A DNA stretch of 64,000 nucleotides from an uncultured Aquimarina sp. (GCF_947492965.1 NZ_CANLOZ010000008.1:1-64000), one strand, 5' to 3'; positions 28,884 to 38,915 are shown, counted from the first letter of the stretch. Notes: generated from the letters alone by a model not told the origin. Program-made: numbers and translations.

Positions 28884-30170
28884 TTAATTACCTCTTCTAT
28901 TCAACAAATAATTACCAATAGCACATTTTAAGCAGGCTTTTTGGTTACAATAATTCATCTTTAAATGAATCATCGCCTGAGAATGCAAGGCATCTTCCAT
29001 AGGTACTTGTAATGATATAAATTTGTTTACAATTGTATTTCTTTCATAAGGCAATTGTGATATTAAACTAAAAATTTCTTCTTCTCTATCATACCCCAAC
29101 TTTTTAGCATACAAAAATTTAAGTGGAATTACCGTATTAATTAAAATTAGATGGATAAAAGACTTTGTCAACTTCTTGTTTCTAAAGGTAGATTCTTTAT
29201 CAAAAGTATAATGTGTTTTCCAAAAATCAGTAGCACTTACATCAAATAACTCGTAGAATGTTGTAAGAGTATTAGTTTTTATGATATCACTAAAAAGTTG
29301 TTTATTCTTTACATAAAGGTTCGCTAGCTGCGATATGCGAATAGTTGGAAAGTTTGATGGTCTTAATCCATAGAAATAAAAAGGAGATACACCATGATTT
29401 TTTAGAGTGTATTTATGCTTCAGGAATTCATATTTTTTGACTAACCTTTGTTGATAAGGGTTATCAAATTTCTCATCTAATAGATTTGCTTGACCGAATA
29501 ACAAAGCTTCCATATTTTCAACATCCTCACTACATTTTCTTACTATTTTAAACTCAAAAGAATTAGCGAGACTTAGAAAAGCATCGTTGTTAACATTCAA
29601 TCCAAAACTTCTTGCCAATAATTTAAAAAGTACTGCTTCCCAGTCATTAGAGGAAGAGATCAACAGTTTATTAATTAGTTTAGATTTCTGTTCTAATCTT
29701 TCAATATATAATCGCTCTTGCCAGTTTGCTATTGTAAAAGCAGAAACTTCGGGCAATAACTTTTCGCATTGTATCCAATTGGACTCTTTATGAAGAAAAA
29801 ATTTTCTAAACTTATGTAATAAATCTTTTTCTGTATAATCTTTTAATTGTAAGGTTGGTATTTTGGAGTTATCTCTTCTAAAAACTTCTACATCATGTTC
29901 CCAAACTACGTGTAAGATCACATTATCATATGCTGGATCTATCTCATGATGATGCACATACCAATCACTTGATTTTAAATGAATTTCTACATTTCCTGCC
30001 CATTTTTGATGATCAATAATTATTTGTGAATTAAAAAAGTCCGGACCAGATCTAGTAAGATTATGATCTCCTACCCTTTGTATGACCAATCTCTGGGAAT
30101 CAGTGGTGAGAAGTTGTAAAAAATCTATTTTTTTATATTTCCAGAGATAATGCAGAAAATCTTCATTCAT
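28884..30170 (-). CDS. DUF2851 family protein
   Basis: This 428-residue soluble protein belongs to DUF2851, common in Bacteroidota. Visible features are the N-terminal MNEDFLHYLWKYKKID and a segment with GPDFFNSQIIIDHQKWAGNVEIHLKSSDWYVHHHEIDPAYDNVILHVVWEHD. That segment resembles the PD-(D/E)xK-like nuclease fold in which D, E and K are the likely active residues. The C-terminus has a Cys pattern (CNQKACLKCAIGN). The function is unknown to me. A nuclease activity is only inferred from the motif. It heads a run with the PspC-like and K+ channel genes. Confidence 0.82.
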   Translation of the reverse strand: MNEDFLHYLWKYKKIDFLQLLTTDSQRLVIQRVGDHNLTRSGPDFFNSQIIIDHQKWAGNVEIHLKSSDWYVHHHEIDPAYDNVILHVVWEHDVEVFRRDNSKIPTLQLKDYTEKDLLHKFRKFFLHKESNWIQCEKLLPEVSAFTIANWQERLYIERLEQKSKLINKLLISSSNDWEAVLFKLLARSFGLNVNNDAFLSLANSFEFKIVRKCSEDVENMEALLFGQANLLDEKFDNPYQQRLVKKYEFLKHKYTLKNHGVSPFYFYGLRPSNFPTIRISQLANLYVKNKQLFSDIIKTNTLTTFYELFDVSATDFWKTHYTFDKESTFRNKKLTKSFIHLILINTVIPLKFLYAKKLGYDREEEIFSLISQLPYERNTIVNKFISLQVPMEDALHSQAMIHLKMNYCNQKACLKCAIGNYLLNRRGN

Positions 30171-30650
30171 AAGAGTAACAATTTTAATATACTGATCAAA
30201 AACATCTAATGTGTTCCTATCATATTGTGTTTCTGGAAACCGAATTGTTACCTCTAATTAGTGAATAGTTAAAATATTCACACAACTATCGCTTATTGTT
30301 TTAGAACTTTGAAAATTAATGACCTAGATGGCATTTTACCCAAAAACTGGAATAATTCCCTAAAAAAATTACTCTTTTCACATAGAAATAGTGCTATTTT
30401 CTCCATTTTATTCTTAAAAAAGCCTTAAAAACAGTAAAAATGTACTATTGGTAAGATTTTATGTATTAATGGAAATTATTTCAACGTTATCATTTCTTTA
30501 CTTTGTTCTAACAAAAGGGAAGAAAATTTTTCAAAAACATATATAAAGATTTTAAAATCCTAAGCTTAGTTGAGTTTGTGTTAGGTTATAGATGGTTGTC
30601 AGATGGCAACCATCTTTATTTTATATATGAAATAAATGATTTAAAGTATT
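30171..30650. other. Intergenic region with one hairpin
   Basis: A 480-base AT-rich gap between the DUF2851 start and the AraC-type gene's stop, both on the minus strand. It should hold the DUF2851 promoter. I see no ORF of credible length. The one structured element is the hairpin at 30590-30615. Confidence 0.55.
30590..30615. terminator. Hairpin downstream of the AraC-type gene
   Basis: AGATGGTTG (30590-30598) pairs perfectly with CAACCATCT (30607-30615) across an 8-base loop. It is 36 bases past the stop of the minus-strand AraC gene. The T-rich tail (TTATTTTATATA) is on the plus-strand side, so it suits a plus-strand transcript better than the gene it follows. Confidence 0.45.
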
Positions 30651-31631
30651 TTAAATTTGGATATCAGGATATATATCAAATTTATTAAAAAACGCTTTTT
30701 TGAATTTTGAGGAATTAGAGTAATTAAGATTATCCATAACTTCTTTAATTGATAGTCTTTCGGTAAAAATCATATTATACGAGCTTTCTAATTTTTTATT
30801 ATTAAAAAATTCTAATGGAGTCTGGTTATGAATCTCCTTAAACATATTAAAGAAATTAGTTCTACTCATATGTGCCATGGAGGCTAAATGATCCACACCT
30901 ACAAAAGGCTCGTGTAAATTATCTTCTAAATAAGTACTTACCTTATATATATTACCTACCTGTGTACTATTAATATTAAATGGATTACTTTCTGTTTCCC
31001 ACATAAGAACATCTTTCCAGAACGTCTCTAATAACCGAATACCTCTGGCAATAAAAAACAGGTAGTTTTCTACCTTATTTATATTCGGAGAAACAATTTG
31101 ATCAAACAAAATTGATTGTTTGTAAGACAGATAAAACTTATTGATATGTTGATGAGAATGTCGGATATACCGATCCATCTTTTCAGCCATATCATTGTTT
31201 TTAAGGAAATATGGTTTTGTGTACTTACTTTTTAGAACAATCATAATAGATTTTACAACTGCTCCTTTATTAATATACACTCTTTCGCCTTGTTGAGAAT
31301 TCATACACCTCATATTACCCGGTGTATATCCATCGGAATAGGAGCTTATGATTTCATTTTTCTTTATCTGATGATCTAAGGAATACTTTCTAAAATGGAG
31401 GATAATATCTTTTTCTTCAATAGGTTCTCTTACATATTCGATATCCACATGAGCTTTATAGTTATTTATAAAAAGGAATACCTCTGGTGAGATTTTATAA
31501 TAACAAAGATATCCCTCACCGATATGTGGTGGAAAATAAATACGATCTGAAGTTCCATCAGGATCTAATTGGGATCTAAAGTAGTTCCTTAATACATCTA
31601 TATCAGAAAAGTCAAATGAATATTTTTGCAT
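30651..31631 (-). CDS. AraC-family transcriptional regulator
   Basis: This 326-residue protein has a C-terminal AraC/XylS double helix-turn-helix (about 225-325; motifs VGVDHLASMAHMSRTNFFNMFKEIHNQTPLEFFNNKKLESSYNMI and SIKEVMDNLNYSNSSKFKKAFFNKF). The N-terminal part is of the poorly characterised type found in Bacteroidota regulators and has no recognised ligand pocket motif. It stands alone between the cystathionine beta-synthase gene and the 480-base gap, so its targets are not obvious. Confidence 0.9.
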   Translation of the reverse strand: MQKYSFDFSDIDVLRNYFRSQLDPDGTSDRIYFPPHIGEGYLCYYKISPEVFLFINNYKAHVDIEYVREPIEEKDIILHFRKYSLDHQIKKNEIISSYSDGYTPGNMRCMNSQQGERVYINKGAVVKSIMIVLKSKYTKPYFLKNNDMAEKMDRYIRHSHQHINKFYLSYKQSILFDQIVSPNINKVENYLFFIARGIRLLETFWKDVLMWETESNPFNINSTQVGNIYKVSTYLEDNLHEPFVGVDHLASMAHMSRTNFFNMFKEIHNQTPLEFFNNKKLESSYNMIFTERLSIKEVMDNLNYSNSSKFKKAFFNKFDIYPDIQI

Positions 31632-31791
31632 AACCCTTCGATTTTATACGATTCTTCTTCTTAAAGATCCCATTTTCGACAAAAAGTTGCGTTAAATAAT
31701 TCTTTAATCAGAATAAAGTATAAAAACAACCCCTGTATTAGCTATTAAAACTAATAAAGGGGAAACCTTTAATGATATAAATATAAATAAT

Positions 31792-33153
31792 TTATTTTAT
31801 ATTGCTGATCACATCATATTTCGTAATGATATGATACTTACCGTTTTCAAGTTCAACTAGTACCGCAGGATTACCATTTTTGATCATCCCAGAAATTTCA
31901 TCTAAAGAGGTTGTAGCTTTTACTATTGGAAAAGGATCCTTCATAACATCTTTAATCGGTGTGTCTGCACTATTCTTATCTTCTAAAAAAGCGGAAAACA
32001 ATGCACTTTCGTCTACTGACCCTACAAAACCTTCACTATCCGTTACAGGAATTTGCGATATCTGAAACTTACGCATACGCTCTATTGCATGAGAAACTAG
32101 CTCCTCGGTTTTTACTGTTATCAATGGTTTATCAATATGGTTCTTTACCAAATCTACGGCTGTAGAAACTTCTTCTTCTAAGAATCCGCGTTCTCTCATC
32201 CAATCATCATTAAACATCTTACCTACGTATCTACTTCCGTGATCATGGAAAAGCACAACTACTACATCATCTTTTGTAAAATGATCTTTTAGTTGCAGTA
32301 ACCCTTTTATAGCGGCTCCCGCACTGTTACCAAGAAACATTCCTTCTTCTTTTGCCAACCGTTGTGTATATACAGCTGCATCTTTATCTGTTACCTTAGT
32401 AAATCCATCGATAATAGAAAAATCGACATTTTTTGGTAAAATATCTTCTCCGATACCTTCTGTGATATAGGAATATATTTCATTTTCATCAAATATACCT
32501 GTCTCATGATACTTTTTAAAAACAGATCCATATGTATCAATTCCCCAAACTTTTACATTAGGATTTTGCTCTTTTAAATATTTTCCAACACCTGAAATAG
32601 TTCCTCCAGTTCCAACTCCAACAATAAAATGAGTTACTTTACCATCCGTTTGCTCCCAAATTTCTGGTCCTGTACTTTCATAATGTGCTTTTGCATTCGA
32701 AGGATTATCATATTGATTAACATACCAAGAGTTCGGAGTTTCTTCTGCTAATCGTTTAGACACTGAATAGTAAGATCTTGGATCTTCTGGTTCTACGTTA
32801 GTAGGACAAACCATTACTTTAGCACCAACAGCTCTTAGAATGTCCATTTTTTCTTTGGACTGTTTATCTGCCATTACGCATACCAACTTATATCCTTTTA
32901 CAATGGCAGCTAGGGCTAGTCCCATCCCCGTATTTCCTGATGTACCTTCTATGATGGTTCCTCCAGGTTTTAATCTTCCATCTGCTTCAGCGTCTTCTAT
33001 CATTTTTAACGCCATTCGATCTTTTACAGAATTTCCTGGGTTAAACGTTTCATATTTAGCTAATACCAAAGCATCTACATCTTCAACTAAAGCATTCATT
33101 TTTACCATTGGAGTATTTCCAATAGTTTCTAAGATATTATTTGCGTACTTCAC
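31792..33153 (-). CDS. Cystathionine beta-synthase, PLP fold plus two CBS domains
   Basis: This 453-residue protein has a fold-type II PLP domain (about 1-315). K44 in NPGNSVKDRMALK is the Schiff-base lysine, and the phosphate-binding loops are TSGNTG (71-76) and GVGTGGTISG. A pair of CBS domains (about 330-453) follows. It should condense serine or O-acetylserine with homocysteine, or act as cysteine synthase. The CBS pair makes cystathionine beta-synthase the likelier name. There is no haem-binding N-terminal extension as in animal enzymes. The first codon is GTG (33153), giving the family start MKYANNILETIGNTPMVKM; I see no in-frame ATG nearby that would keep that conserved start. Confidence 0.9.
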   Translation of the reverse strand: MKYANNILETIGNTPMVKMNALVEDVDALVLAKYETFNPGNSVKDRMALKMIEDAEADGRLKPGGTIIEGTSGNTGMGLALAAIVKGYKLVCVMADKQSKEKMDILRAVGAKVMVCPTNVEPEDPRSYYSVSKRLAEETPNSWYVNQYDNPSNAKAHYESTGPEIWEQTDGKVTHFIVGVGTGGTISGVGKYLKEQNPNVKVWGIDTYGSVFKKYHETGIFDENEIYSYITEGIGEDILPKNVDFSIIDGFTKVTDKDAAVYTQRLAKEEGMFLGNSAGAAIKGLLQLKDHFTKDDVVVVLFHDHGSRYVGKMFNDDWMRERGFLEEEVSTAVDLVKNHIDKPLITVKTEELVSHAIERMRKFQISQIPVTDSEGFVGSVDESALFSAFLEDKNSADTPIKDVMKDPFPIVKATTSLDEISGMIKNGNPAVLVELENGKYHIITKYDVISNIK

Positions 33154-33251
33154 AAGCTTACTAATTTATATAGTCTTAATATATGTTTTTTATGCCGTGC
33201 AAAGATACGAATACAAAGCTATTTAGTAATGGTAAGATTTAGTATTTCATA

Positions 33252-34493
33252 TTACTGAAAACGAATCGCTTTAGAAGGAGAGATCTTCGCAATTACATAA
33301 GAAGGTATCAGCAACATTAATAAACATAAAATCATAGTTCCGATATTAAGCAACAGTATATACCCAATATTGATATAAACTGGAGCTGTACTAACATAAT
33401 ATGTTGCCGGATTAAGACCAATAATCCCATAATGCTTCTGCAAGAAAAGTAAGCCAATTCCTATGAGATTTCCCCAAAACAAACCAATTAGTATTAGATA
33501 ACCAGCATTATATAAGAACACTTTTCTAATGGACCAATCATTAGAACCCAATGATTTAAGTATACCAATCATTGATGTTCTTTCTAGAATTAAAACCAAT
33601 AATGCTGTGATCATATTAATTCCTGCAACGAGTATGATAATACTAATAATACCAATAATATTAAGATCAAATAACTTTAACCATTCAAAAATGCTTCCAT
33701 ATTTTAATGTGATCGTAACAGCTTCTAAATCGGAAGGTATATTTTCAAAAATCTGTAATCCTTTTCTATCAATTTGATTAAAATCGTCTATAAACACTTC
33801 GAAACCTCCAACTTCTCCATCTTTCCATTTATTCATTTTTTGGATGTGCCTAATGTCTGCCAGAATAAACTTCTCATCAAATTCTTGAAAACCTGAATCA
33901 TAAATACCCACAATTTCAAATGCTCTAATATTAGCAGGTATTTTAGAACTAGAATTTTTCTTTAAAAAAACGGTATTTGCCTTATCTCCAATCCCTAATC
34001 CCAATCTGGAAGCGGTATAAGCTGAAATTAGTATCTGATTATTTTTTGGATCTGTAAAATCAGGTATCGTACCTTCTACGATGTATTCCTTAAAGTAAGA
34101 CCAATCATAATCTGCACCAATACCTTTAACGACAACTCCTTCAAAATCATTCTCTGTCCTGATTAAACCTCCTTTTGTAGCAAAGACCTGAACGTGCTTA
34201 ATCCCTGTTACATCGGTAAAATTGGGATAGAAATGTTGTTCTTTCTTAATAGGTATCAATGATTCCAAACTATTGTTATTATCATAGCTCGTAATAATCA
34301 CGTGTCCATTAAACGCGGCAACTTTTTCTCTAATTTTACGTTGTAATCCTATACCAGTAGCAACGGTAATTAACATCATGATCATTCCTATGGCAATCGC
34401 AAATATTGCAATTTTTATGATGGTAGATGAGATGCTACTTTTATGTTCCTTACCTTTGATAAGGCGTTTGGCAATAAAATATTCGAAATTCAA
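33252..34493 (-). CDS. FtsX/LolE-type ABC transporter permease
   Basis: This 413-residue permease has the MacB/LolC topology. One N-terminal transmembrane helix (about 24-50) is followed by a large periplasmic domain (about 50-270) and three C-terminal helices (about 275-300, 320-350 and 370-400). In Gram-negatives LolCE releases lipoproteins from the inner membrane. No ATPase gene is adjacent. The start MNFEYFIAKRLIKGKE fits flavobacterial LolE-like proteins, but the codon is TTG at 34493. An in-frame stop lies two codons further upstream, so TTG is the most plausible start. It abuts the divergent DUF1343 gene with a shared base. Confidence 0.85.
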   Translation of the reverse strand: MNFEYFIAKRLIKGKEHKSSISSTIIKIAIFAIAIGMIMMLITVATGIGLQRKIREKVAAFNGHVIITSYDNNNSLESLIPIKKEQHFYPNFTDVTGIKHVQVFATKGGLIRTENDFEGVVVKGIGADYDWSYFKEYIVEGTIPDFTDPKNNQILISAYTASRLGLGIGDKANTVFLKKNSSSKIPANIRAFEIVGIYDSGFQEFDEKFILADIRHIQKMNKWKDGEVGGFEVFIDDFNQIDRKGLQIFENIPSDLEAVTITLKYGSIFEWLKLFDLNIIGIISIIILVAGINMITALLVLILERTSMIGILKSLGSNDWSIRKVFLYNAGYLILIGLFWGNLIGIGLLFLQKHYGIIGLNPATYYVSTAPVYINIGYILLLNIGTMILCLLMLLIPSYVIAKISPSKAIRFQ

Positions 34494-35836
34494 TGTTACT
34501 TATGGTTTTAATAAGAAATACATTCAAAAATACGTTTTTATTCCTTTTTATTCTGTTTATTTCTTGTGGAAGCGGAACAAAACCCTCTTCTACTCCATCG
34601 CAAGGGCAAGAAAAATCGAAAATAAATCAAAAAAGTGTAATTGCCGAAACTCGCATTCAAGATTCTCTAGACGTTCTTGCACCGGTAATAGTAGGGGCAA
34701 ATCAGACTGATTTATATCTCCCATTATTACAAAACAAAAAAGTGGCTATCGTTGGAAATCAAACTTCTGTAATTTTCAAATACCCTAATTTAAAACCTCT
34801 CTTACAAACAGAGAAAGTTACTACGAACTCATTAAGTCAATATACACATCTGGTAGATTCTTTATTGGCACGAAAGATTGATATCAAAAAAGTATTTGCC
34901 CCAGAACATGGGTTTAGAGGTAAGGCGGATGCTGGAGAATTAGTTGCAGACGAAAAAGATATTAAAACAGGATTACCTATTATCTCTCTACATGGTAAAA
35001 ACAAAAAACCATCAGCTTCATCACTTAAGGATGTAGATATTGTAGTGTTTGATATCCAAGATGTAGGAGCTCGTTTTTATACCTATATTTCTACATTACA
35101 TTACGTAATGCAAGCTTGTGCAGAGAATAATATTCCTCTGTTAATATTGGATCGTCCTAATCCTAATGGTCATTATATCGATGGCCCTACATTAAAATCA
35201 GAACATAGTAGTTTTTTAGGCGTTCATCCCATTCCTTTAGTTCACGGAATGACTATAGGTGAATATGCTAAAATGGTTAATGGCGAAGGGTGGTTAGGCA
35301 ATGATCTAAAATGTAAATTAGATATTATTTCTGTTCAAAACTATACACATCAAACCTATTATAGCTTGGCTATAAGACCTTCTCCAAATTTACCAAACGA
35401 TCGATCCATAAACCTATATCCAAGTCTTGGTTTTTTTGAAGGTACTACCATAAACGCCGGAAGAGGTACAGAAATGCAATTTCAAATTTTTGGATCACCG
35501 GATTTTCCAATAGAGCAATATGATTTTGCATATACTCCTCAACCTAATTTTGGTGCAAAATATCCTAAACATAAAGGCGAAGTGTGTTATGGAAAAGATC
35601 TTAGAGAAACAGAAAGGTTGTCCGGTATTCGTCTACAATGGATTATCGATGCCTACCGTAATTCTAAGAATAAAGAAGGTTTTTTTAATACCAAGTCATT
35701 TACCAATCATGCGGGAACCAAAAAACTGCAAGAACAAATTATCCAGGGTTATACAGAACAGGAAATCAAAAAAACTTGGAGAAAAGATCTTGAAAGCTTT
35801 AAAAAAATCAGAGCGCAATATCTACTTTATAAATAA
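34493..35836 (+). CDS. DUF1343 lipoprotein, probable exo-beta-N-acetylmuramidase (NamZ-like)
   Basis: This 447-residue protein has a lipoprotein signal (FLFLFILFISC) and a DUF1343 domain filling the rest. Conserved stretches are VAIVGNQTSV, FAPEHGFRGKADAGE, VVFDIQDVGARFYTYISTLHYVM, LDRPNPNGHYIDGP and GRGTEMQFQIFGSP. DUF1343 members characterised as NamZ (GH171) remove MurNAc from peptidoglycan fragment ends in cell-wall recycling. The same role here is inferred. The ATG at 34493 opens the frame. An ATG at 34502 is an equally good start. Either way its promoter must lie inside the divergent permease gene. Confidence 0.86.
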   Translation: MLLMVLIRNTFKNTFLFLFILFISCGSGTKPSSTPSQGQEKSKINQKSVIAETRIQDSLDVLAPVIVGANQTDLYLPLLQNKKVAIVGNQTSVIFKYPNLKPLLQTEKVTTNSLSQYTHLVDSLLARKIDIKKVFAPEHGFRGKADAGELVADEKDIKTGLPIISLHGKNKKPSASSLKDVDIVVFDIQDVGARFYTYISTLHYVMQACAENNIPLLILDRPNPNGHYIDGPTLKSEHSSFLGVHPIPLVHGMTIGEYAKMVNGEGWLGNDLKCKLDIISVQNYTHQTYYSLAIRPSPNLPNDRSINLYPSLGFFEGTTINAGRGTEMQFQIFGSPDFPIEQYDFAYTPQPNFGAKYPKHKGEVCYGKDLRETERLSGIRLQWIIDAYRNSKNKEGFFNTKSFTNHAGTKKLQEQIIQGYTEQEIKKTWRKDLESFKKIRAQYLLYK

Positions 35837-35856
35837 CCCCGAATTAAGATCCTAAG

Positions 35857-35874
35857 ATCCCTGTTTTCAGGGAT
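35857..35874 (+). terminator. Hairpin after the DUF1343 gene
   Basis: ATCCCTG pairs with CAGGGAT across a TTTT loop, 21 bases after the DUF1343 stop. There is no U run after it, so termination would be weak. It separates this gene from the two-component system downstream. Confidence 0.4.
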
Positions 35875-35895
35875 ATCGGAAACTTCCGAAATTAA

Positions 35896-35903
35896 TACCT
35901 TTG
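35896..35903 (+). promoter_or_regulatory. Bacteroidota -7 box upstream of the histidine kinase
   Basis: TACCTTTG matches TAnnTTTG exactly, 58 bases before the kinase ATG. No clear TTTG -33 element is seen at the expected distance. Confidence 0.45.
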
Positions 35904-35960
35904 AGTACTCTTGGGCTTACATTTTTGAAATCAAATATTGGGTTATTTTTAGAATACCAA

Positions 35961-38177
35961 ATGAAACCTGTTCGCAATAACATACTAGATTTTTTAAGAA
36001 GTACTATAGGAACTCTTCTGCTATTATCCAGCTTTATAGCTCATAGTCAAATTGATACAAAACGAACTTTCCCATACCCCAACAAAAACGAAAAGGAAAT
36101 TGTAGACGAACTTAAAGTTTTGGCAAATACTCCTGGAAAACGTAAAGAAAGTTATGTAAGAGCTCATCAAGAATTCAAAAAACCTAAGGTTAAAAGTGAC
36201 AGATTTAAAGCAGATCTGAGTCTTATCATTAGTGCATATCACAGAAATACATCTCAGATTGATTCTATAAAATATTATGCTAATAAAATACTAGAACTAA
36301 AGAATTTTAGCAACGATACGCTAAGAAGAAATGTCTTTGGACTAGCTTATTATACTCTTGGACAAGCAAATAATTTTAACGGACTTAACGAAAAAGCAAA
36401 AAAGTGGTTTTTAAAAGGAATTGAGATTTCCCGTAAATACAATGATAAACGAATATATTATATAAATTCTTTTGGACTTGCCGACGAATATATAAAGTCC
36501 GATGAGTACGATACTGCATTAGAACTATTAGAAAAGTGCAGAGAATATAAAGATAATGAAGAAATTGTATTTGGATCCATTGTAAATATAGCTACTATCT
36601 ATGGTTACAAGGAAAACTATGACAAGAGTATTGAATATCTGCTAAAAGCTCGTAAAATCTGTACGGATGCGGAAAGAATAAGCTGTATAGGAACTATTAA
36701 TGTTAATCTTGCGATCAATTATAGACTACTTGGTGATTTAGAAAAATCAATGTCGTTTTTTGATAAGGCTCTTATAATTGCTAAAGCCAACAAATTTCAT
36801 AATATGGAAATTATAAGCAGTCTTGAAAAAGGAGAATTATTACTCAAACAACAAAAATTTAAAGAGGCGGAAATAATAATGCTTTCTGGACTGAAAATTG
36901 CTGAAGAAGTAGGTTTTCTGAATAAGCAAGAATCTATTTATGAGAGATTAAAAAAGGTAGCTGTCACCCAGAAAGATTATAAAAAAGCTTTGGACTATCA
37001 GGAACAATATGAAAACATAACTGACTCTATTAGAACGCTAGATAAAGACAAAGAAATTAGTGAACTAGAAGTAAAGTACAAAACATTACAGAAGGAAAAA
37101 GAAATTAGATTTCTACAAATAGAAAACACTAATAAACAACTTGAGCTAGCTAACAGAGAAGAAGCTATCAGTAATCTAAAACTAAAACAAGAAATCGAGA
37201 ATAAAGAGAATGAACTTCTTCGAAAAGAAAACGAAAATAAATTACTTTCCTTTCAAAACACTACTGAAAAAGCACTAAAAGACAATATTATTCTTAAGAA
37301 AAACCAAGAACTTAAAGATGCACAATTAAAAATTCAGCAGGATGAAACTAATAGACAAAAAACATTCAAAAACATCATTTTATATTCTTTTTTAATTCTT
37401 TTGATTCCGGTAATTGGATTATTAATTACCTATTACCAAAAAATCAAAGTACAGAGCGAATTAAATCAAAAACAAAAAGAAATAAACGAAGAAAAAATTT
37501 CATCACTATTAAAAGATCAGGAATTACAGGTAATAAAAGCGTCTGTAGAGGGACAGGATAAAGAACGTAAACGTATTGCTCAAGAGTTACATGATAGTAT
37601 TGGTGGAAATTTGGCAGCTATTAAGCTTCGCTTAAATAATTCTTACGATAACCATAACGGGATACTAAAAGGAATCAATGCGCAAATTGATGACACTTAT
37701 GAATTGGTTAGGGACATTTCTCATGATCTTATTCCAAAAAAGTTTATTAAAAATAATTTTTGTGATGTATTAGAAGAGTATATTAGTAATATCGAAGGAG
37801 CAAGCAATTTAAAAACTTCGTTTCATGCATATCCAAGAAAAAACATAGATAGTCTGAACGAAAACTTGCAAGTAGAGGCATTTAAGATCGTACAGGAGTT
37901 AGTAACTAATAGCATCAAACACGCAAATGGTTCTATTATCGAATTACAATTAAACCTAGTTAAAAATGAACTCAATATCCTTTTTGAAGATGATGGTGTT
38001 GGTTTTGATGTGGACAAAAAAGTAGAAGGTATTGGATTTAGAAATATAAAAAGCCGATTAAAAAAAATAAATGGTACCATTGATATAGATTCGCGATTAA
38101 AAAGAGGAACCATCATCAATATAGAAATAACCAACGTAAACAATACGATACATGAAATACAACCTAATTATAGCTGA
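35961..38177 (+). CDS. TPR-containing sensor histidine kinase (HisKA_3 type)
   Basis: This 738-residue kinase has an N-terminal signal peptide (STIGTLLLLSSFIAHSQ). A periplasmic array of tetratricopeptide repeats follows (about 80-370), then a long coiled coil (about 350-465) and one transmembrane helix (about 470-492). Next comes a HisKA_3 dimerisation helix with phosphoacceptor H544 in AQELHDSIGGNLAAIKLRL, then a HATPase_c domain (NSIKHANG N box; EDDGVGFD; GIGFRNI). This is the NarL-type partner class. The TPR sensor is common in Bacteroidota and its ligand is unknown. I use the ATG at 35961; an in-frame TTG 20 codons earlier lies within the promoter box. Its 3' end overlaps the response regulator gene by 26 bases. 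Confidence 0.93.
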   Translation: MKPVRNNILDFLRSTIGTLLLLSSFIAHSQIDTKRTFPYPNKNEKEIVDELKVLANTPGKRKESYVRAHQEFKKPKVKSDRFKADLSLIISAYHRNTSQIDSIKYYANKILELKNFSNDTLRRNVFGLAYYTLGQANNFNGLNEKAKKWFLKGIEISRKYNDKRIYYINSFGLADEYIKSDEYDTALELLEKCREYKDNEEIVFGSIVNIATIYGYKENYDKSIEYLLKARKICTDAERISCIGTINVNLAINYRLLGDLEKSMSFFDKALIIAKANKFHNMEIISSLEKGELLLKQQKFKEAEIIMLSGLKIAEEVGFLNKQESIYERLKKVAVTQKDYKKALDYQEQYENITDSIRTLDKDKEISELEVKYKTLQKEKEIRFLQIENTNKQLELANREEAISNLKLKQEIENKENELLRKENENKLLSFQNTTEKALKDNIILKKNQELKDAQLKIQQDETNRQKTFKNIILYSFLILLIPVIGLLITYYQKIKVQSELNQKQKEINEEKISSLLKDQELQVIKASVEGQDKERKRIAQELHDSIGGNLAAIKLRLNNSYDNHNGILKGINAQIDDTYELVRDISHDLIPKKFIKNNFCDVLEEYISNIEGASNLKTSFHAYPRKNIDSLNENLQVEAFKIVQELVTNSIKHANGSIIELQLNLVKNELNILFEDDGVGFDVDKKVEGIGFRNIKSRLKKINGTIDIDSRLKRGTIINIEITNVNNTIHEIQPNYS

Positions 38178-38796
38178 TGACCATAAAATGTTTTTAGATG
38201 GGTTATTGAGTATTCTAAATTCCGAGAATGACTACAACATTCTGTTAACTGCAAAAAATGGTAAACACATTGCCAAATATGTAGAGATCAATCCTGATGA
38301 GAAGATTGATTTGATTATTACCGATATAACGATGCCAGAAATGGATGGTATTGCGCTAAACAAAATTGTAAAAGAAAGAAATAGAAATATTAAAACTTTG
38401 GTCGTTAGTATGCACAATAATCCAGATATGATTGATACTCTAATTGAGCATGATGTAGATGGATATGTACCTAAAAACGCAGAAAAAGAAGAGTTATTAA
38501 AAGCTATACAAACTATTCTTAGTGGAGAAAAATATTTTTCTAGAGAAATTAAGGATATTTATATGGAGAATAAGTTCTCAAAAAAGAAAGATGAAGAAGT
38601 AAAACTAACACAACGAGAAATTGATGTAATTACTTTAATTGCTCAGGAATTTACTACTCAAGAAATTGCAGATAAATTATTCTTAAGTAAACATACCATA
38701 GAAAGTTATCGAAAAAATTTAATTGCTAAACTAAATGTAAGAAACCTTGCTGGGCTCACTAAATATGCTTTAAAAATGAAATATATAGAGCATTAA
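38152..38796 (+). CDS. LuxR/NarL-type response regulator
   Basis: This 214-residue regulator has a receiver domain (1-125) with acidic pocket D9-D10, phosphoacceptor D58 in IITDITMPEMDG, and conserved T/S and K (VSMHNN, PKNAEK). A LuxR-type helix-turn-helix follows (about 148-205; LTQREIDVITLIAQEFTTQEIADKLFLSKHTIESYRKNLIAKLNVRNLAGL). It is translationally coupled with the kinase, whose reading frame it overlaps. It may regulate the cluster that begins 294 bases downstream on the same strand, but I see no binding-site evidence. Confidence 0.94.
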   Translation: MKYNLIIADDHKMFLDGLLSILNSENDYNILLTAKNGKHIAKYVEINPDEKIDLIITDITMPEMDGIALNKIVKERNRNIKTLVVSMHNNPDMIDTLIEHDVDGYVPKNAEKEELLKAIQTILSGEKYFSREIKDIYMENKFSKKKDEEVKLTQREIDVITLIAQEFTTQEIADKLFLSKHTIESYRKNLIAKLNVRNLAGLTKYALKMKYIEH

Positions 38797-38875
38797 GAGA
38801 CCATTGCTTACCATATATATCTTCCTTTACATAGGACAAATAACAACTAATTAATTTTAGGAGATAAACTTTAGT

Positions 38876-38915
38876 AAAAACGTGTTTTGTAAATTCTTTA
38901 CAAAACACGTTTTTT
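38876..38915. terminator. Strong bidirectional terminator after the two-component system
   Basis: A perfect stem of about 18 pairs: AAAAACGTGTTTTGTAAA (38876-38893), TTC loop, and its complement to 38914, followed on the plus strand by further T residues. It closes the kinase-regulator operon and insulates the next cluster. The apparent 60-codon minus-strand ORF here is an artefact of this structure. Confidence 0.88.
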
